Assembly (NCBI RefSeq): GCF_945957345.1
Contig: NZ_CAMFKW010000016.1
Span: 33,284 to 97,283, forward strand
Length of the DNA stretch: 64,000 bases
Direction of reading: 5' to 3'
DNA from: an uncultured Allobosea sp.
GTDB taxonomy: Bacteria; Pseudomonadota; Alphaproteobacteria; Rhizobiales; Beijerinckiaceae
Made by a program: the position numbers and the translations under genes. The notes under the pieces are model-generated. The model worked only from the letters and a program-made list of their open reading frames with translations. It did not search any database and was not told the origin of the DNA. Positions 18,391 through 27,885 of the stretch are shown here, in pieces. Position 1 is the stretch's first letter. Each line of letters begins with the position of its first letter.

Positions 18391-18440
18391 CCTGCATTGT
18401 TTCAAATGATTATAAACTAGCCAATAATAATTGACAGCTT
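18391..18440 (+). promoter_or_regulatory. AT-rich promoter region of the iron-transport operon
   Basis: A strongly AT-rich stretch, unlike its surroundings, lies about 65-110 bases before the binding-protein start. It contains an imperfect inverted repeat ATTAT-N11-ATAAT. Iron importers of this type are normally repressed by Fur, Irr or RirA. No clean match to a known box could be made, so this is only the likely place of control. Confidence 0.3.
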
Positions 18441-18502
18441 TGACGCATGGGAATCTAACCGCGGCCTCATCTTGTGAACTGCGCTGGCAGGAGAAGGTCG
18501 CC

Positions 18503-19510
18503 ATGACGTCATACTCGTCCCTTGCATTGCGGATCGGCGTGCTCGCCGTCACGCTCGCCATGACGGGCGCCGTCCGGGCTCAGGACGGCATCACCGTCTA
18601 CAATGCCCAGCATGCCAGCCTGACGCAGGCCTGGGCCGACGGCTTCACCAAGGAAACCGGCATCAAGGTGACGATCCGCAAGGGTTCGGACACCGAGCTC
18701 GCCAACCAGATCGTCCAGGAAGGCGCCTCCTCCCCCGCCGACGTCTTCGTCACCGAGAACTCGCCGGCCATGGTGCTGGTCGAGAAAGCCGGACTGTTCG
18801 CGACCTTGCCGAAGGATATCCTCGACCAGGTTCCGAGCCAGTTCCGCCCTACGAGCGGGCGCTGGATGGGCGTCGCGGCGCGCAGCACGGTCTTCGCCTA
18901 TGACAAGCGCAAGCTGAAGGAAGCCGACCTGCCGAAGTCGATGCTCGATCTCGCCGACGCCAAGTGGAAGGGCCGCTGGGCCGCCTCGCCGTCGGGCGCG
19001 GATTTCCAGGCGATCGTCGGCGCGCTGCTGGTCCTGAAGGGCGAGCCCGCCACGGCCGACTGGCTCAAGGCGATGAAGGCGAATTCCAGCGCCTATCGCG
19101 GCAACAGCGTCGCCATGAAGGCGGTCAATGCCGGCGAAGTCGAAGGCGCAGTGATCTATCACTACTATTACTTCGGCGACCAGGCGAAGACCGGCGAGAA
19201 CAGCGCCAATGTCGGGCTGCATTATTTCCGTCATCAGGATCCCGGCGCCTTCCTCAGCACCTCCGGCGCGGGCGTGCTGGAATCCAGCAAGCACAAGAAG
19301 GAGGCCGAGGCCTTCGTGAAGTGGATGAGCGGCAAGCATGGCCAGGCCGTGCTGCGCGACGGCGATTCCTTCGAATACGCCATCGGCAACGGCGAGGCCT
19401 CGAACCCGAAGCTGGAGCCGATCGCCAAGCTCGATGCACCGAAGGTCGAACCCTCGCAGCTCGACAGCAAGAAGGTCACCGAGCTGATGACGGCCGCCGG
19501 CCTGCTCTGA
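18503..19510 (+). CDS. fbpA: Ferric iron ABC transporter substrate-binding protein (FbpA-like)
   Basis: 335 residues from the ATG at 18503, behind CAGGAGAAGG. A signal peptide is cleaved after VRA (residue 26). The mature start TVYNAQH carries the FbpA-type histidine ligand, and the paired iron-binding tyrosines appear in IYHYYYFGDQ. It binds ferric iron in the periplasm and delivers it to the permease encoded at 19565. The iron ligands make the assignment firm. Confidence 0.92.
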   Translation: MTSYSSLALRIGVLAVTLAMTGAVRAQDGITVYNAQHASLTQAWADGFTKETGIKVTIRKGSDTELANQIVQEGASSPADVFVTENSPAMVLVEKAGLFATLPKDILDQVPSQFRPTSGRWMGVAARSTVFAYDKRKLKEADLPKSMLDLADAKWKGRWAASPSGADFQAIVGALLVLKGEPATADWLKAMKANSSAYRGNSVAMKAVNAGEVEGAVIYHYYYFGDQAKTGENSANVGLHYFRHQDPGAFLSTSGAGVLESSKHKKEAEAFVKWMSGKHGQAVLRDGDSFEYAIGNGEASNPKLEPIAKLDAPKVEPSQLDSKKVTELMTAAGLL

Positions 19511-19530
19511 GCCGGTTGCGCCGGCTCACC

Positions 19531-19560
19531 ATGCGTGCGAGAGGCCCTCGCACGCATTTT
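19531..19560 (+). terminator. Stem-loop plus T-run between binding-protein and permease genes
   Basis: Arms ATGCGTGCGAG (19531-19541) and CTCGCACGCAT (19547-19557) form a perfect 11-base stem with a 5-base loop, followed by TTTT. It looks like a partial intrinsic terminator, 21 bases after the binding-protein stop. It would allow more binding protein than permease to be made. It also covers the GTG at 19535, making that start unlikely. Confidence 0.7.
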
Positions 19561-19564
19561 CCCC

Positions 19565-21136
19565 ATGACCGTTTCGCTTTCCCTGGATACATCGGCCCTG
19601 CCCCTCACGCGGCAGCGCAATCTCGCTGGCCGGGCGATGCTGCTCCTCGCGAGTGGCGTGGCCCTCTGCGCCCTGCTGCCGCTCGGTTTCATCGTGTGGA
19701 TCGCGATCGAGACCGGTTGGCAGACGGCGCTGGCCCTGATCTGGCGGCCGCGAGTCGGCGAATTGCTCGTCAATACGCTGCTGCTCGAATTCTGCACGCT
19801 GCCGCCCGCGATCGGGCTGGCCGTCGCGCTGGCCTGGCTGACCGAGCGCAGCGACATGCCCGGTGCGAAATTCCTGTCCTGGCTTGCCGTCGCACCGCTC
19901 GCAGTGCCGGCCTTCGTCCAGTCCTATGCCTGGATCAGCCTGTTCCCGCGTTTCCATGGATTGCCGGCGGCAACGCTGGTCTCGGTCCTCGCCTATCTCC
20001 CATTCCTCTACCTGCCGGTCGCCGCGCAGATGCGCCGACTCGATCCAGAGCTCGAGCACGCCGCCGCCTCGCTCGGGCAGTCTCCGGCACGCGTCTTCCT
20101 GCGGGTAGTGCTGCCACAATTGCGGCTCGCGGTCTGCGGCGGCAGCCTGTTGGTCGGCCTGCATCTGCTGGCGGAATACGGGCTCTATGCCATGATCCGC
20201 TTCGACACCTTCACCACCGCGATCATCGACCAGTTCCAGTCGAGCTATAACGGCCCCGCCGCCAACATGCTGGCCGGGGTGCTGGTGCTGAGCTGCATCG
20301 GCCTGATCGGGCTGGAATGGCTGCTGCGCGGCGGCGCCCGTTATGCCCGGATCGGCTCCGGCGCCCCGCGCCCGGCGCCGCGCCGGCAGCTCGGCACCTG
20401 GCGATGGCCCGCCATGGCGCTGCCGATCACGCTTGCAGTCCTCAGCCTCGGCGTGCCCGCATTGACCTTGTCGGGCTGGCTCCTGGCCGATGGAGATTCC
20501 GTCTGGCAGCAGGGGGCGTTGGCTGCGTCGCTGGCGACGACGCTCGGCTATGCCGCGGCGGGAGCCTTCGCCGCGGTCGCTGTGGCGCTCCCAATGGCCT
20601 GGCTCTCGGTGCGGGCACCCGGCCGGGCGACACGCTTCCTGGAAAGCTGCCACAGCTATCCAGGCGCCCTGCCCGGCGTCGTCGTGGCGCTGGCGCTGGT
20701 CACCGTGACCGTGCGCATCGCCCTGCCGCTCTATCAGACCGTCGCGACGGTGATCCTGGCCTATGTCCTGATGTTCCTGCCGCGGGCGCTGGTCGGCTTG
20801 CGTGCCGGCATCGCGCAGGTTCCCGTCGAGCTGGAGCGCGCGGCGGCCTCGCTCGGCCGCAACCCGGCGCGCACCTTGCTCGCCGTCACGCTGCCGCTCG
20901 CCGCCCCGGGCGTCGCCGCCGCGATGGCCTTGGTCGCAATGGGGGTCGCGACCGAGCTGACGGCCACATTGCTGCTCGCCCCCAACGGCACGCAGACGCT
21001 GGCAACGGAATTCTGGGCACTGACCAGCGAACTCGACTACGCGAAAGCAGCGCCTTATGCCGTGCTGATGATCCTCCTCTCGCTGCCGATGACCGCGCTG
21101 CTGCACGCCCAGGCACGGCGGTCCCTGAACGCATGA
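19565..21136 (+). CDS. fbpB: Ferric iron ABC transporter permease (FbpB-like)
   Basis: 523 residues with two fused permease modules, as in FbpB/HitB. Each has an EAA loop ([20 protein letters not shown] near residue 165 and [20 protein letters not shown] near 420). The ATG at 19565 is chosen because the alternative GTG at 19535 lies inside the preceding stem-loop. The stop overlaps the ATPase start by 4 bases. Confidence 0.9.
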   Translation: MTVSLSLDTSALPLTRQRNLAGRAMLLLASGVALCALLPLGFIVWIAIETGWQTALALIWRPRVGELLVNTLLLEFCTLPPAIGLAVALAWLTERSDMPGAKFLSWLAVAPLAVPAFVQSYAWISLFPRFHGLPAATLVSVLAYLPFLYLPVAAQMRRLDPELEHAAASLGQSPARVFLRVVLPQLRLAVCGGSLLVGLHLLAEYGLYAMIRFDTFTTAIIDQFQSSYNGPAANMLAGVLVLSCIGLIGLEWLLRGGARYARIGSGAPRPAPRRQLGTWRWPAMALPITLAVLSLGVPALTLSGWLLADGDSVWQQGALAASLATTLGYAAAGAFAAVAVALPMAWLSVRAPGRATRFLESCHSYPGALPGVVVALALVTVTVRIALPLYQTVATVILAYVLMFLPRALVGLRAGIAQVPVELERAAASLGRNPARTLLAVTLPLAAPGVAAAMALVAMGVATELTATLLLAPNGTQTLATEFWALTSELDYAKAAPYAVLMILLSLPMTALLHAQARRSLNA

Positions 21137-22173
21137 CCCAGCTCGTCATCTCCAATGTTTCGAAGCGCTACGGCGCCACAGCCGCGCTGGATGGCGTCTC
21201 GCTCGCTGTCGAGCCCGGCAGCCGCGTCGCGATCGTCGGGCCATCCGGATCGGGCAAGACCACCTTGCTGCGCGTCATCGCCGGCTTCGAGGCACCCGAT
21301 GCCGGGACAGTCATGCTGGACGGGCAGTTGCTGGCCGATGGGCCGGCGATCGCACCCGCCCACCGCCGCCCGATCGGTTACGTCACCCAGGATGGAGCCC
21401 TGTTTCCGCATCTCGACATCGCCGGCAATCTCGGCTTCGGCCTCGCCCGAGACGAGCCGGATCGTGCCAGGCGGCTGCGCGAGCTGATGGAACTCGTCGA
21501 GCTCGACCCCGCGATGCTGACGCGCAAGCCCCATCAGCTCTCGGGCGGGCAGCAGCAGCGTGTCGCCTTGGCGCGTGCGCTCGCCCGCAAGCCTGCGTTG
21601 ATGCTGCTCGACGAACCGTTTTCGGCGCTCGACACCGGCTTGCGCGAAAGCGTCCGGCAGGCGGTGGCGCGCGTGCTCGCCAAAGCCGGCATCACGACGA
21701 TCCTGGTCACGCATGATCAGGGCGAGGCCTTGTCCTTCGCCGACCAGCTCGCAGTGATGCGCGAGGGCCGGCTGGCGCAGACCGGCGGTCCCTACGAGCT
21801 CTACTGGCGGCCGACCGATATCGAGACGGCGCAGTTCCTCGGCAATGCCGTGCTATTCGAAGCCCGGATCGAGGCGGTCGGCGTCTCCTGCGCCCTGGGG
21901 CGCCTCGCGGCCGAAACGGGCGGTCGCAGCGGGCGTGGCACGATCATGCTCCGGCCGGAGCAATTCCAGTTGTCCGCCAGCGGCCCCGGCGTGGAAGCGC
22001 GCGTGGAGGACCTCGCCTTCCGCGGCGCTCAGTGCAGCGTCAACCTGCTCATCCGGAACCGGGAAACCGAGATCCGCTTCACCGCGCAAGTCTCCAGCAT
22101 CGAACCGCCCGAGATCGGCGACACCGTCTTCGTGTCGATCAGGGGTTCCGCATTCCTGCTGCCCGCCGTCTAG
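21133..22173 (+). CDS. fbpC: Ferric iron ABC transporter ATP-binding protein (FbpC-like)
   Basis: 346 residues. Walker A is GPSGSGKTT (near residue 36), the signature [15 protein letters not shown], Walker [13 protein letters not shown], followed by the H-loop [11 protein letters not shown]-terminal TOBE-type regulatory domain covers about residues 240-346. It completes the iron importer with the two upstream genes. Confidence 0.92.
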   Translation: MTQLVISNVSKRYGATAALDGVSLAVEPGSRVAIVGPSGSGKTTLLRVIAGFEAPDAGTVMLDGQLLADGPAIAPAHRRPIGYVTQDGALFPHLDIAGNLGFGLARDEPDRARRLRELMELVELDPAMLTRKPHQLSGGQQQRVALARALARKPALMLLDEPFSALDTGLRESVRQAVARVLAKAGITTILVTHDQGEALSFADQLAVMREGRLAQTGGPYELYWRPTDIETAQFLGNAVLFEARIEAVGVSCALGRLAAETGGRSGRGTIMLRPEQFQLSASGPGVEARVEDLAFRGAQCSVNLLIRNRETEIRFTAQVSSIEPPEIGDTVFVSIRGSAFLLPAV

Positions 22174-22238
22174 AGGCATGCCGCGATCTGGCCAGTGCTT
22201 CCGCGCTCGCTCACGCGACAGGTTCCGGGCCTCAGGCA

Positions 22239-22259
22239 GGGAGCAGCGCCGATGCTCCC
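22239..22259 (+). terminator. Short stem-loop between convergent genes
   Basis: Arms GGGAGCA and TGCTCCC enclose a 7-base loop, in the 99-base gap between the iron ATPase gene and the convergent IclR-lactonase gene. It has no T-tract on either strand. A bidirectional termination role is plausible from position only. Confidence 0.35.
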
Positions 22260-22272
22260 GGACGCAAGGCCG

Positions 22273-24009
22273 TTACGACGACCGACCGATCTTTGCGGGC
22301 GCCGTCGCCTTTTCGAAGCGATAGACGCTCTCAGCCAATCCACGGCCGCAGCCGTCAATGGCAAAGACACTGCCCGAGCGCGGCGCTTCCGCCAGTTGCT
22401 GGGCCGACAGGCGGATGCGTGCCGAGGTCACGTAGAGCGTCTCGCGATTCGGGCCACCGAAGGTGCAACTGGTCGGGCGCGGTACCGGCAGGCTGATCGT
22501 CTGGTCGATCCGCCCGTCCGGATCGAAGCGGATGAGCTGCCAACCGTCCCATTGCGCACTCCAGACGTAGCCCTCGGCATCGACGGTCAGACCGTCGGGA
22601 ACGCCCATATGGTCGAGGGTCTGAGCGAAGACACGGCGGTTCGCGATCGTCCCGCTCTCGACGTCGAAATCGTAGACGAAGATCGTCCGGGCCAGCGAGT
22701 CGGTGAAATACATGCGGCGGTCGTCGGGACTCCAGCCCAAGCCGTTGGAGATGCCGATGCCGCGCTCCAGGCAATGCACCGAGCCGTCGCGGTCGAGCCG
22801 GTAGAGGCTACCGGCACCGGGCGCGACGCCCATATCCATGGTGCCAGCCCAGAAACGGCCGCGCGAGTCGCATTTGCCATCGTTGAAGCGGTTGTTCGGC
22901 TTGTCGGCTTCGGGGGCGATCAGCGGCGTGGACACGCCCGTTTGCGGGTCGAAGAGGGCGAAGCCCGATTGCGCGGCGAGGACCAAGCCACCGGTCGAGC
23001 AAGGAGCGAAGGCGCCGACCAGCTCGCCAAGCCCGACGACATGGTCCGCCCCACTTGCCGGGTCCGAGCGGTGCAGGGCCGGAGCGAGGATATCGACCCA
23101 GTCGAGCCGCTTCTCCGCCTCGTTCCAGACCGGGCCCTCGCCAAGGAAAGCCTGAGTCTCGACCACGCAGCGCGCTCTCGTCGTCGTCATCGCAGAACGT
23201 CTCGTTTCCGGTTGTGAGAAGGCGGCCTGGCCGGTGATGCGCGCCGCGGCCTTGAGCAGATCGGCCCCGATTTCGTGCAGTCGGTCGGTGGTCAGGCGGA
23301 AGGCGGGCGCGACAACCGCCAGTGCCCCGATCGCGCGACCGCCATGGTCGAGGATCGGCGCGGCGACGGAGCGCTGACCCATGGCGAACTCTTCATCCTC
23401 GACGGCGTAGCGACGCGCCTTGGCGATATCGAGCTGGGCATCGAGCAACGGCAGCTCGGTCAGGCTACGCGCAGTATACGGAACGAGCTTGAGCCGGGCC
23501 AGCATGGCAGGCCGCAGCGCTCGTTCGGCGAAGGCGAGGATCGCCTTGCCGGCGGCGGTGCAGGATGCCGGCAGGATGCTCCCCTCCGCGACGGCGATGC
23601 CACCGATCGCGCGCGTCTCCAGCACCTTCGAGCAGACGATGTCGGGGCCATGCGGCAGCGCGACGAAGACCGTCTCGCCGGTCTGGACCTGCAGGCGGAC
23701 GAGTTCCGGCTCGATCAGCGTCGGCAGGTCGAGATCGGCCTGGGCAAAGCGCCCGAACTCGATCAGCTTCCAGCCGAAGCGGTAGCGGTCGTCGCGGCGC
23801 TCGAAACGGACGAGCCCGCGCTCCAGCAGGGCTGCCAGGATACGATGTGCGGTCGCCTTCGGGAGGCCCGAGGCGCGCACGAGCTCGCTGAAGCTGGCCG
23901 CCCCACCGGCCTCCGACAATGCTTCGAGCAGGCCGATGCCCTTCTGCAGCGCAGCGGTGCCGCGCGCGGGGTCAGCGTCCCGCGATACCTCGTCTGCAAC
24001 GTCGATCAT
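22273..24009 (-). CDS. IclR transcriptional regulator fused to SMP-30/gluconolactonase domain
   Basis: 578 residues in one uninterrupted frame, starting at the ATG at 24009 behind TAGGAGG. Residues about 17-265 form a complete IclR protein: winged helix (FSELVRASGLPKATAHRILAAL) plus effector domain (SCTAAGKAILAF, YAVEDEEFAMG). Residues about 276-570 form a complete SMP-30 beta-propeller lactonase with the metal residues expected for the family: E in LGEGP, N in NRFNDG, N in ISNGLGW and D in GVPDGLTVD. The join is near M274, an internal ATG that could also start a free lactonase. It probably senses a sugar lactone or acid and controls the divergent sugar operon at 24098. Confidence 0.85.
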   Translation of the reverse strand: MIDVADEVSRDADPARGTAALQKGIGLLEALSEAGGAASFSELVRASGLPKATAHRILAALLERGLVRFERRDDRYRFGWKLIEFGRFAQADLDLPTLIEPELVRLQVQTGETVFVALPHGPDIVCSKVLETRAIGGIAVAEGSILPASCTAAGKAILAFAERALRPAMLARLKLVPYTARSLTELPLLDAQLDIAKARRYAVEDEEFAMGQRSVAAPILDHGGRAIGALAVVAPAFRLTTDRLHEIGADLLKAAARITGQAAFSQPETRRSAMTTTRARCVVETQAFLGEGPVWNEAEKRLDWVDILAPALHRSDPASGADHVVGLGELVGAFAPCSTGGLVLAAQSGFALFDPQTGVSTPLIAPEADKPNNRFNDGKCDSRGRFWAGTMDMGVAPGAGSLYRLDRDGSVHCLERGIGISNGLGWSPDDRRMYFTDSLARTIFVYDFDVESGTIANRRVFAQTLDHMGVPDGLTVDAEGYVWSAQWDGWQLIRFDPDGRIDQTISLPVPRPTSCTFGGPNRETLYVTSARIRLSAQQLAEAPRSGSVFAIDGCGRGLAESVYRFEKATAPAKIGRSS

Positions 24010-24036
24010 CGCTTGCTTGACCTCCTAGGATCGGGC

Positions 24037-24081
24037 TTCTACGATGTTCTACATAATAAAACAAGTTCTACATTGTAGAAC
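24037..24081 (+). promoter_or_regulatory. Operator array for the IclR regulator in the divergent promoter
   Basis: The perfect inverted repeat GTTCTACATTGTAGAAC (24065-24081) lies 16 bases before the sugar binding-protein start. Two further copies of the half-site TTCTAC lie at 24037 and 24047, on the same strand. The half-sites are spaced 10 and 19 bases apart, close to whole DNA turns. IclR proteins bind such palindromes. The position between the two divergent genes supports joint autoregulation and operon control. Confidence 0.75.
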
Positions 24082-24097
24082 AATTAGGGAGAGCGAG

Positions 24098-25357
24098 ATG
24101 ACGATGTTCGATCGCCGCGTCGTTCTGGCAGGACTGGCTGCCACGGCAGCAATGCCCGCGGCCGCAGACGCGCAGGCGCCTACCAAGATCACCTATTGGG
24201 CCTGGACCGAGCATGTCGCCGCCGCCAATGCGGTGAAGGGCGAGTTCGAGAAGCAGAACCCCGGCATCACGGTCGAGGTCGTCAACCTCAATCCCTTCGA
24301 CCTGCAGGACAAGTTCCTGGTCGCGCTCGCGGCCGGGACCGGCGGCCCGGATGTCGCCCTGATCCTGCAGCGTCGCTTCGACGGCTATCTGCCGACGGGC
24401 GGGCTGCTCGACACGACATCGGCCATGGCACCGCTCAAGGAGAGTTTTCCGGCCAGCGTCTATGCCTCGCTCGGCACCGGCGGCAAGACCTTCGCCGTTC
24501 CTTACGACCAGAATCCCGCCGTCTATTTCTACCGGGCGGACATCTTCGAGGCGAACGGCATCAAGGCGCCGCTCGAGACTTGGGATGACGTGGTCGCTGC
24601 CGGACGCATCCTGGCCGCCAAGGGCATCTTCATCGGCCATGTCTCGAGCCCGAGCGGTGTGCCGGGCGTCGCCAATCTCGTGCAGTACCTGCAATCGCGC
24701 AATGCGCAGATCTTCACGGCGGACGGCAAGCTGATCCGCGACAACAAGCTCGCGCAGGAGACGCTGCAGTTCTATTTCGACCTCGCCCGCAAGGAAAAGA
24801 TCGTCTTCGAGTCGCGCAACAACGCCCCCGAATTCTTCCAGGCGATCAAGGACAGCAGGATTGCCGGCTATGCCGTGCCCGCCTGGGCGGTCTTCCGCCT
24901 GCAGAAGGAGGCGCCGGAGCACGCCGGCAAGTGGCGCGTCATGCCCTGGCCGAAATGGGGCAAGGACCAGCCCCCGACGACCGGGGCCTGGGGCGGCAAC
25001 GTCCTCGCCATTCCGAAATCCTCCCGCAACAAGGAGGCGGCGCTGAAATGGGCGATGTTCATCGGCGCCAATGAGCTGACTCAGGTGAAAATCTGGCAAG
25101 AGGGCCATCTCGTCCCGGCCTTCGCACCGGCGCTGCGCTCGCCCGAACTGCTCAAGGGCGAGGCCTATCTCGGCGGCCAGTCGATCTATGAGGCCGGCCT
25201 CAAGGATCGGACGCTCAACGGCTTCAATTATTTCGACTGGGCCAAGGCCGAGGTGATCATCGGCAACCAGCTCGACCTGATGTTCGGTGGCAAGGCATCG
25301 CCGGCAGAGACCTGGGCCGAGATCGAGAAGCAGCTCGCCAGCCAGCTCGGCCGCTGA
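24098..25357 (+). CDS. Sugar ABC transporter substrate-binding protein, family 1
   Basis: 419 residues from the ATG at 24098, preceded by TAGGGAGAG. A signal peptide (MTMFDRRVVLAGLAATAAM, cleavage after ADA or AQA) precedes KITYWAW and a family 1 (MalE/UgpB-like) fold. It would bind a mono- or oligosaccharide in the periplasm. It is the first gene of the sugar operon under the IclR operator array. Confidence 0.9.
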   Translation: MTMFDRRVVLAGLAATAAMPAAADAQAPTKITYWAWTEHVAAANAVKGEFEKQNPGITVEVVNLNPFDLQDKFLVALAAGTGGPDVALILQRRFDGYLPTGGLLDTTSAMAPLKESFPASVYASLGTGGKTFAVPYDQNPAVYFYRADIFEANGIKAPLETWDDVVAAGRILAAKGIFIGHVSSPSGVPGVANLVQYLQSRNAQIFTADGKLIRDNKLAQETLQFYFDLARKEKIVFESRNNAPEFFQAIKDSRIAGYAVPAWAVFRLQKEAPEHAGKWRVMPWPKWGKDQPPTTGAWGGNVLAIPKSSRNKEAALKWAMFIGANELTQVKIWQEGHLVPAFAPALRSPELLKGEAYLGGQSIYEAGLKDRTLNGFNYFDWAKAEVIIGNQLDLMFGGKASPAETWAEIEKQLASQLGR

Positions 25358-25371
25358 CCGGTGAGCCGCCG

Positions 25372-26283
25372 ATGAGCACGCCGACGGCGATAGGAACGGG
25401 AAGAGCGGGCTTCGGACCGCGGCTGCGCCGCGGGCTCACGCCCTATCTTTTCCTAGCGCCTTTCTTCCTGACCTTCATCGCCTTCTGGCTCGGACCGATC
25501 ATCGCCTCGCTGATCTATTCCTTCACCGACTGGAGGGGCTTCGCCTCGCCGCGTTTCATCGGCCTCGGCAACTACAGCAAGCTGTTTTCCGACCCGCGCT
25601 TCTGGGTGGCGCTGAAGAACACGCTGTTCTACGGGTTCGCCTATGTGACGATCCTGAACGTCTCGGCCCTGGCGCTGGCGCTCTGCCTCGACAGCGCGTG
25701 GCTGCGCTTCAAGAATGCCGTCAAGGTCGGCTTCTTCCTGCCGGTGACGATCAGCCTCGTCGTCGCGGCCGTGATCTTCGAGATGATCTTCGCCAAGGGC
25801 GTCGGCCTCCTGAACATCGTGCAGAAGGGTCTCGGGCTGGGCGAGATCGACTGGCTCGGCGACCCACGTTTCTCCATTTGGGCGATCATCATCCTGCGTG
25901 TCTGGCGGGCGCTCGGCTATTACGCCGTGATCTATTTCGCCGGCCTCCAGGGCATTCCCGAGGATGTCAAGGAAGCGGCACGCCTCGATGGCTGCAGCCC
26001 CTGGCAGGTGACGCGCTACGTCACCTTGCCGCTGCTCAAGCCGGTCATCCTCTTCAGCGTGATCATGTCGACGATCTGGGCGCTCGAGCTCTTCGACGAA
26101 CCCTGGGTGCTGACCAAGGGCGGACCGGCCGACAGCACGCTGACCATCGTGATCTACCTCTACCAGGCCGGCTTCCAATATGTCGAACTCGGCTATGCGG
26201 CTGCAGTCTCCTATGTGCTGACGCTGATGATCGTCGCGATCGCGATCGTCCAGAAGCTCCTTTCCGGGCGGGAGGTCGCATGA
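25372..26283 (+). CDS. Sugar ABC transporter permease, MalF/UgpA type
   Basis: 303 residues with six membrane helices. The family motif [19 protein letters not shown] opens the first helix region, and the EAA loop ([20 protein letters not shown]) is near residue 200. It starts 14 bases after the binding-protein stop. Its ATGA overlap with the next permease shows translational coupling. Confidence 0.9.
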   Translation: MSTPTAIGTGRAGFGPRLRRGLTPYLFLAPFFLTFIAFWLGPIIASLIYSFTDWRGFASPRFIGLGNYSKLFSDPRFWVALKNTLFYGFAYVTILNVSALALALCLDSAWLRFKNAVKVGFFLPVTISLVVAAVIFEMIFAKGVGLLNIVQKGLGLGEIDWLGDPRFSIWAIIILRVWRALGYYAVIYFAGLQGIPEDVKEAARLDGCSPWQVTRYVTLPLLKPVILFSVIMSTIWALELFDEPWVLTKGGPADSTLTIVIYLYQAGFQYVELGYAAAVSYVLTLMIVAIAIVQKLLSGREVA

Positions 26284-27119
26284 GCGAGCCATCCCGGGCG
26301 GACGCTCCCACGCCGGGGCTTGCCGCCTATCTCGGCACGCTGATCGTTCTGGCCCTGCTCGCGCTGGTGCTGACGCCAGTGCTGTGGGCGGTGCTCTCGG
26401 CCTTCAAGTCGCGCGCCGATATCTTCGCCGGCGATGTCTGGCCGCGCCGCTGGTCGCTGGAGAATTTCGACGAGCTCCTGGCGAAGACCTTCTACCTGCG
26501 CTGGATGGTGAACAGCCTCGTTGTGGCGCTCGCCAGCACGGTGCTCGGTTTGCTGTTCTGTTCGCTCGGCGGCTATGCCTTCGCCAAGTTCGACTTCCCC
26601 GGCAAGACGGTGATGTTCTGGGTGGTGATCGCCTCGGTCTCGATCCCCGCCTTCACCACGGTGATCCCGCTCTTCGGCTGGCTTGCGAAACTCGGCCTGC
26701 TCGACACCTATATCGTGCTGATCCTGCCCTTCGCCGCCAATGCCTTCGGCATCTTCCTGATGCGGCAATATGCGATGGCGGTCCCGAACGAACTGCTCGA
26801 TGCCGGCCGCATGGACGGGGCCGGCGAGTTCCGCCTCTACTGGAGCGTCGTCTTGCCCTTGCTGCGCCCGGCGCTCGGCACGGTCGGCGTGCTGATCTTC
26901 ATCGCTTCCTGGAACAGCTACATCTGGCCGCTGGTGATGATGCGCAGCGACGAGATGCTGACCCTGCCGGTCGGCGTCGCGACGCTGAAAGGCGACCAGC
27001 TGCCCGAATACGGGATGCTGATGGCTGCATCGGTCCTGTCGAGCGTGCCGATCATCATCGCCTTCCTGATCATGCAGCGCCAGTTCATCGCCGGCCTGAC
27101 CCAGGGCGCGGTCAAGTAG
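26280..27119 (+). CDS. Sugar ABC transporter permease, MalG/UgpE type
   Basis: 279 residues. MalG-family features include AFKSRADIF after helix 1, the NSLVVA segment, and an EAA loop ([21 protein letters not shown]) near residue 182. It is the partner of the preceding permease. No ATP-binding protein gene follows or precedes it in this operon, so the ATPase must be supplied by another locus. Confidence 0.9.
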   Translation: MSEPSRADAPTPGLAAYLGTLIVLALLALVLTPVLWAVLSAFKSRADIFAGDVWPRRWSLENFDELLAKTFYLRWMVNSLVVALASTVLGLLFCSLGGYAFAKFDFPGKTVMFWVVIASVSIPAFTTVIPLFGWLAKLGLLDTYIVLILPFAANAFGIFLMRQYAMAVPNELLDAGRMDGAGEFRLYWSVVLPLLRPALGTVGVLIFIASWNSYIWPLVMMRSDEMLTLPVGVATLKGDQLPEYGMLMAASVLSSVPIIIAFLIMQRQFIAGLTQGAVK

Positions 27120-27136
27120 CCAAGGAGCGCAAGCCG

Positions 27137-27877
27137 ATGGATCTCGGATTGAGCGGCAAGGTCGTGCTGGTGACGGGAGCGGCACGCGGCATCGGGCTGA
27201 CCAGCGCGCGCCGCTTCGCCGCCGAGGGCGCGCTGGTGATGCTTGCCGACCGCGACGCCGGCACGCTGGCCGAGGCGGCGGCTTCCGTGCCGGGCTCTCG
27301 AATGATCGCGGTTGATCTCACCGCGGACGGCACTGCCGATCTGGTACTGGACGCGACGCTCTCCGCCTTCGGTCGCCTCGACGCGCTCGTCAACAATGCC
27401 GGCATCAGCGAGCCCGCTCCGATCGCCACGACCACCCCGGAATCCTGGCGCCGGGTGCTCGCGGTCAATCTCGACGCCGTCTACCTGTTGTCTCGGGCAG
27501 CCATGCCGGCTCTCGCCGAGAGCAGGGGCGCGATCGTCTCGCTCGCTTCCTTCGCCGGCAAGCGCGGCACGCTGTTCGGCGACAACACCTCCTATTCGAC
27601 CTCCAAGGCCGGCGTCATCGGCTTTACCCGGGCGCTGGCCATCGAGGCGGCCAAGGTCGGCGTGCGCGTCAATGCCGTCGCGCCCGGCCCCGTCGCGACA
27701 GAGCTGATCAAGGCGCTCACGCCCGATCAGCTCAAGCGCGTCACCGATTTCGTGCCGCTCGGCCGCATGGCCGAAACCGACGAGATCGCCGATCTCCTGC
27801 TTTTCCTGTCGTCATCGCGTTCGAGCTACATCACCGGCGAGGTGGTGAACGTGAACGGCGGGCTCTACATGGATTGA
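27137..27877 (+). CDS. SDR family oxidoreductase, probable sugar dehydrogenase
   Basis: 246 residues from the ATG at 27137, behind AAGGAG. Motifs are [12 protein letters not shown], and Y153-x3-K157 (YSTSK). In a pathway with a lactonase and an acid-sugar dehydratase, it could oxidise an aldose to its lactone or a later keto-deoxy acid. Which of the two SDRs in this operon does which step cannot be decided from sequence. Confidence 0.88.
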   Translation: MDLGLSGKVVLVTGAARGIGLTSARRFAAEGALVMLADRDAGTLAEAAASVPGSRMIAVDLTADGTADLVLDATLSAFGRLDALVNNAGISEPAPIATTTPESWRRVLAVNLDAVYLLSRAAMPALAESRGAIVSLASFAGKRGTLFGDNTSYSTSKAGVIGFTRALAIEAAKVGVRVNAVAPGPVATELIKALTPDQLKRVTDFVPLGRMAETDEIADLLLFLSSSRSSYITGEVVNVNGGLYMD

Positions 27878-27885
27878 AGGCCACC

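Noticed and set aside
18391..18440. A definite Fur, Irr or RirA box upstream of the iron operon
   Set aside because: The AT-rich stretch has only a partial inverted repeat; I could not match it convincingly to any of the three consensus sequences, so only a low-confidence promoter region is listed.
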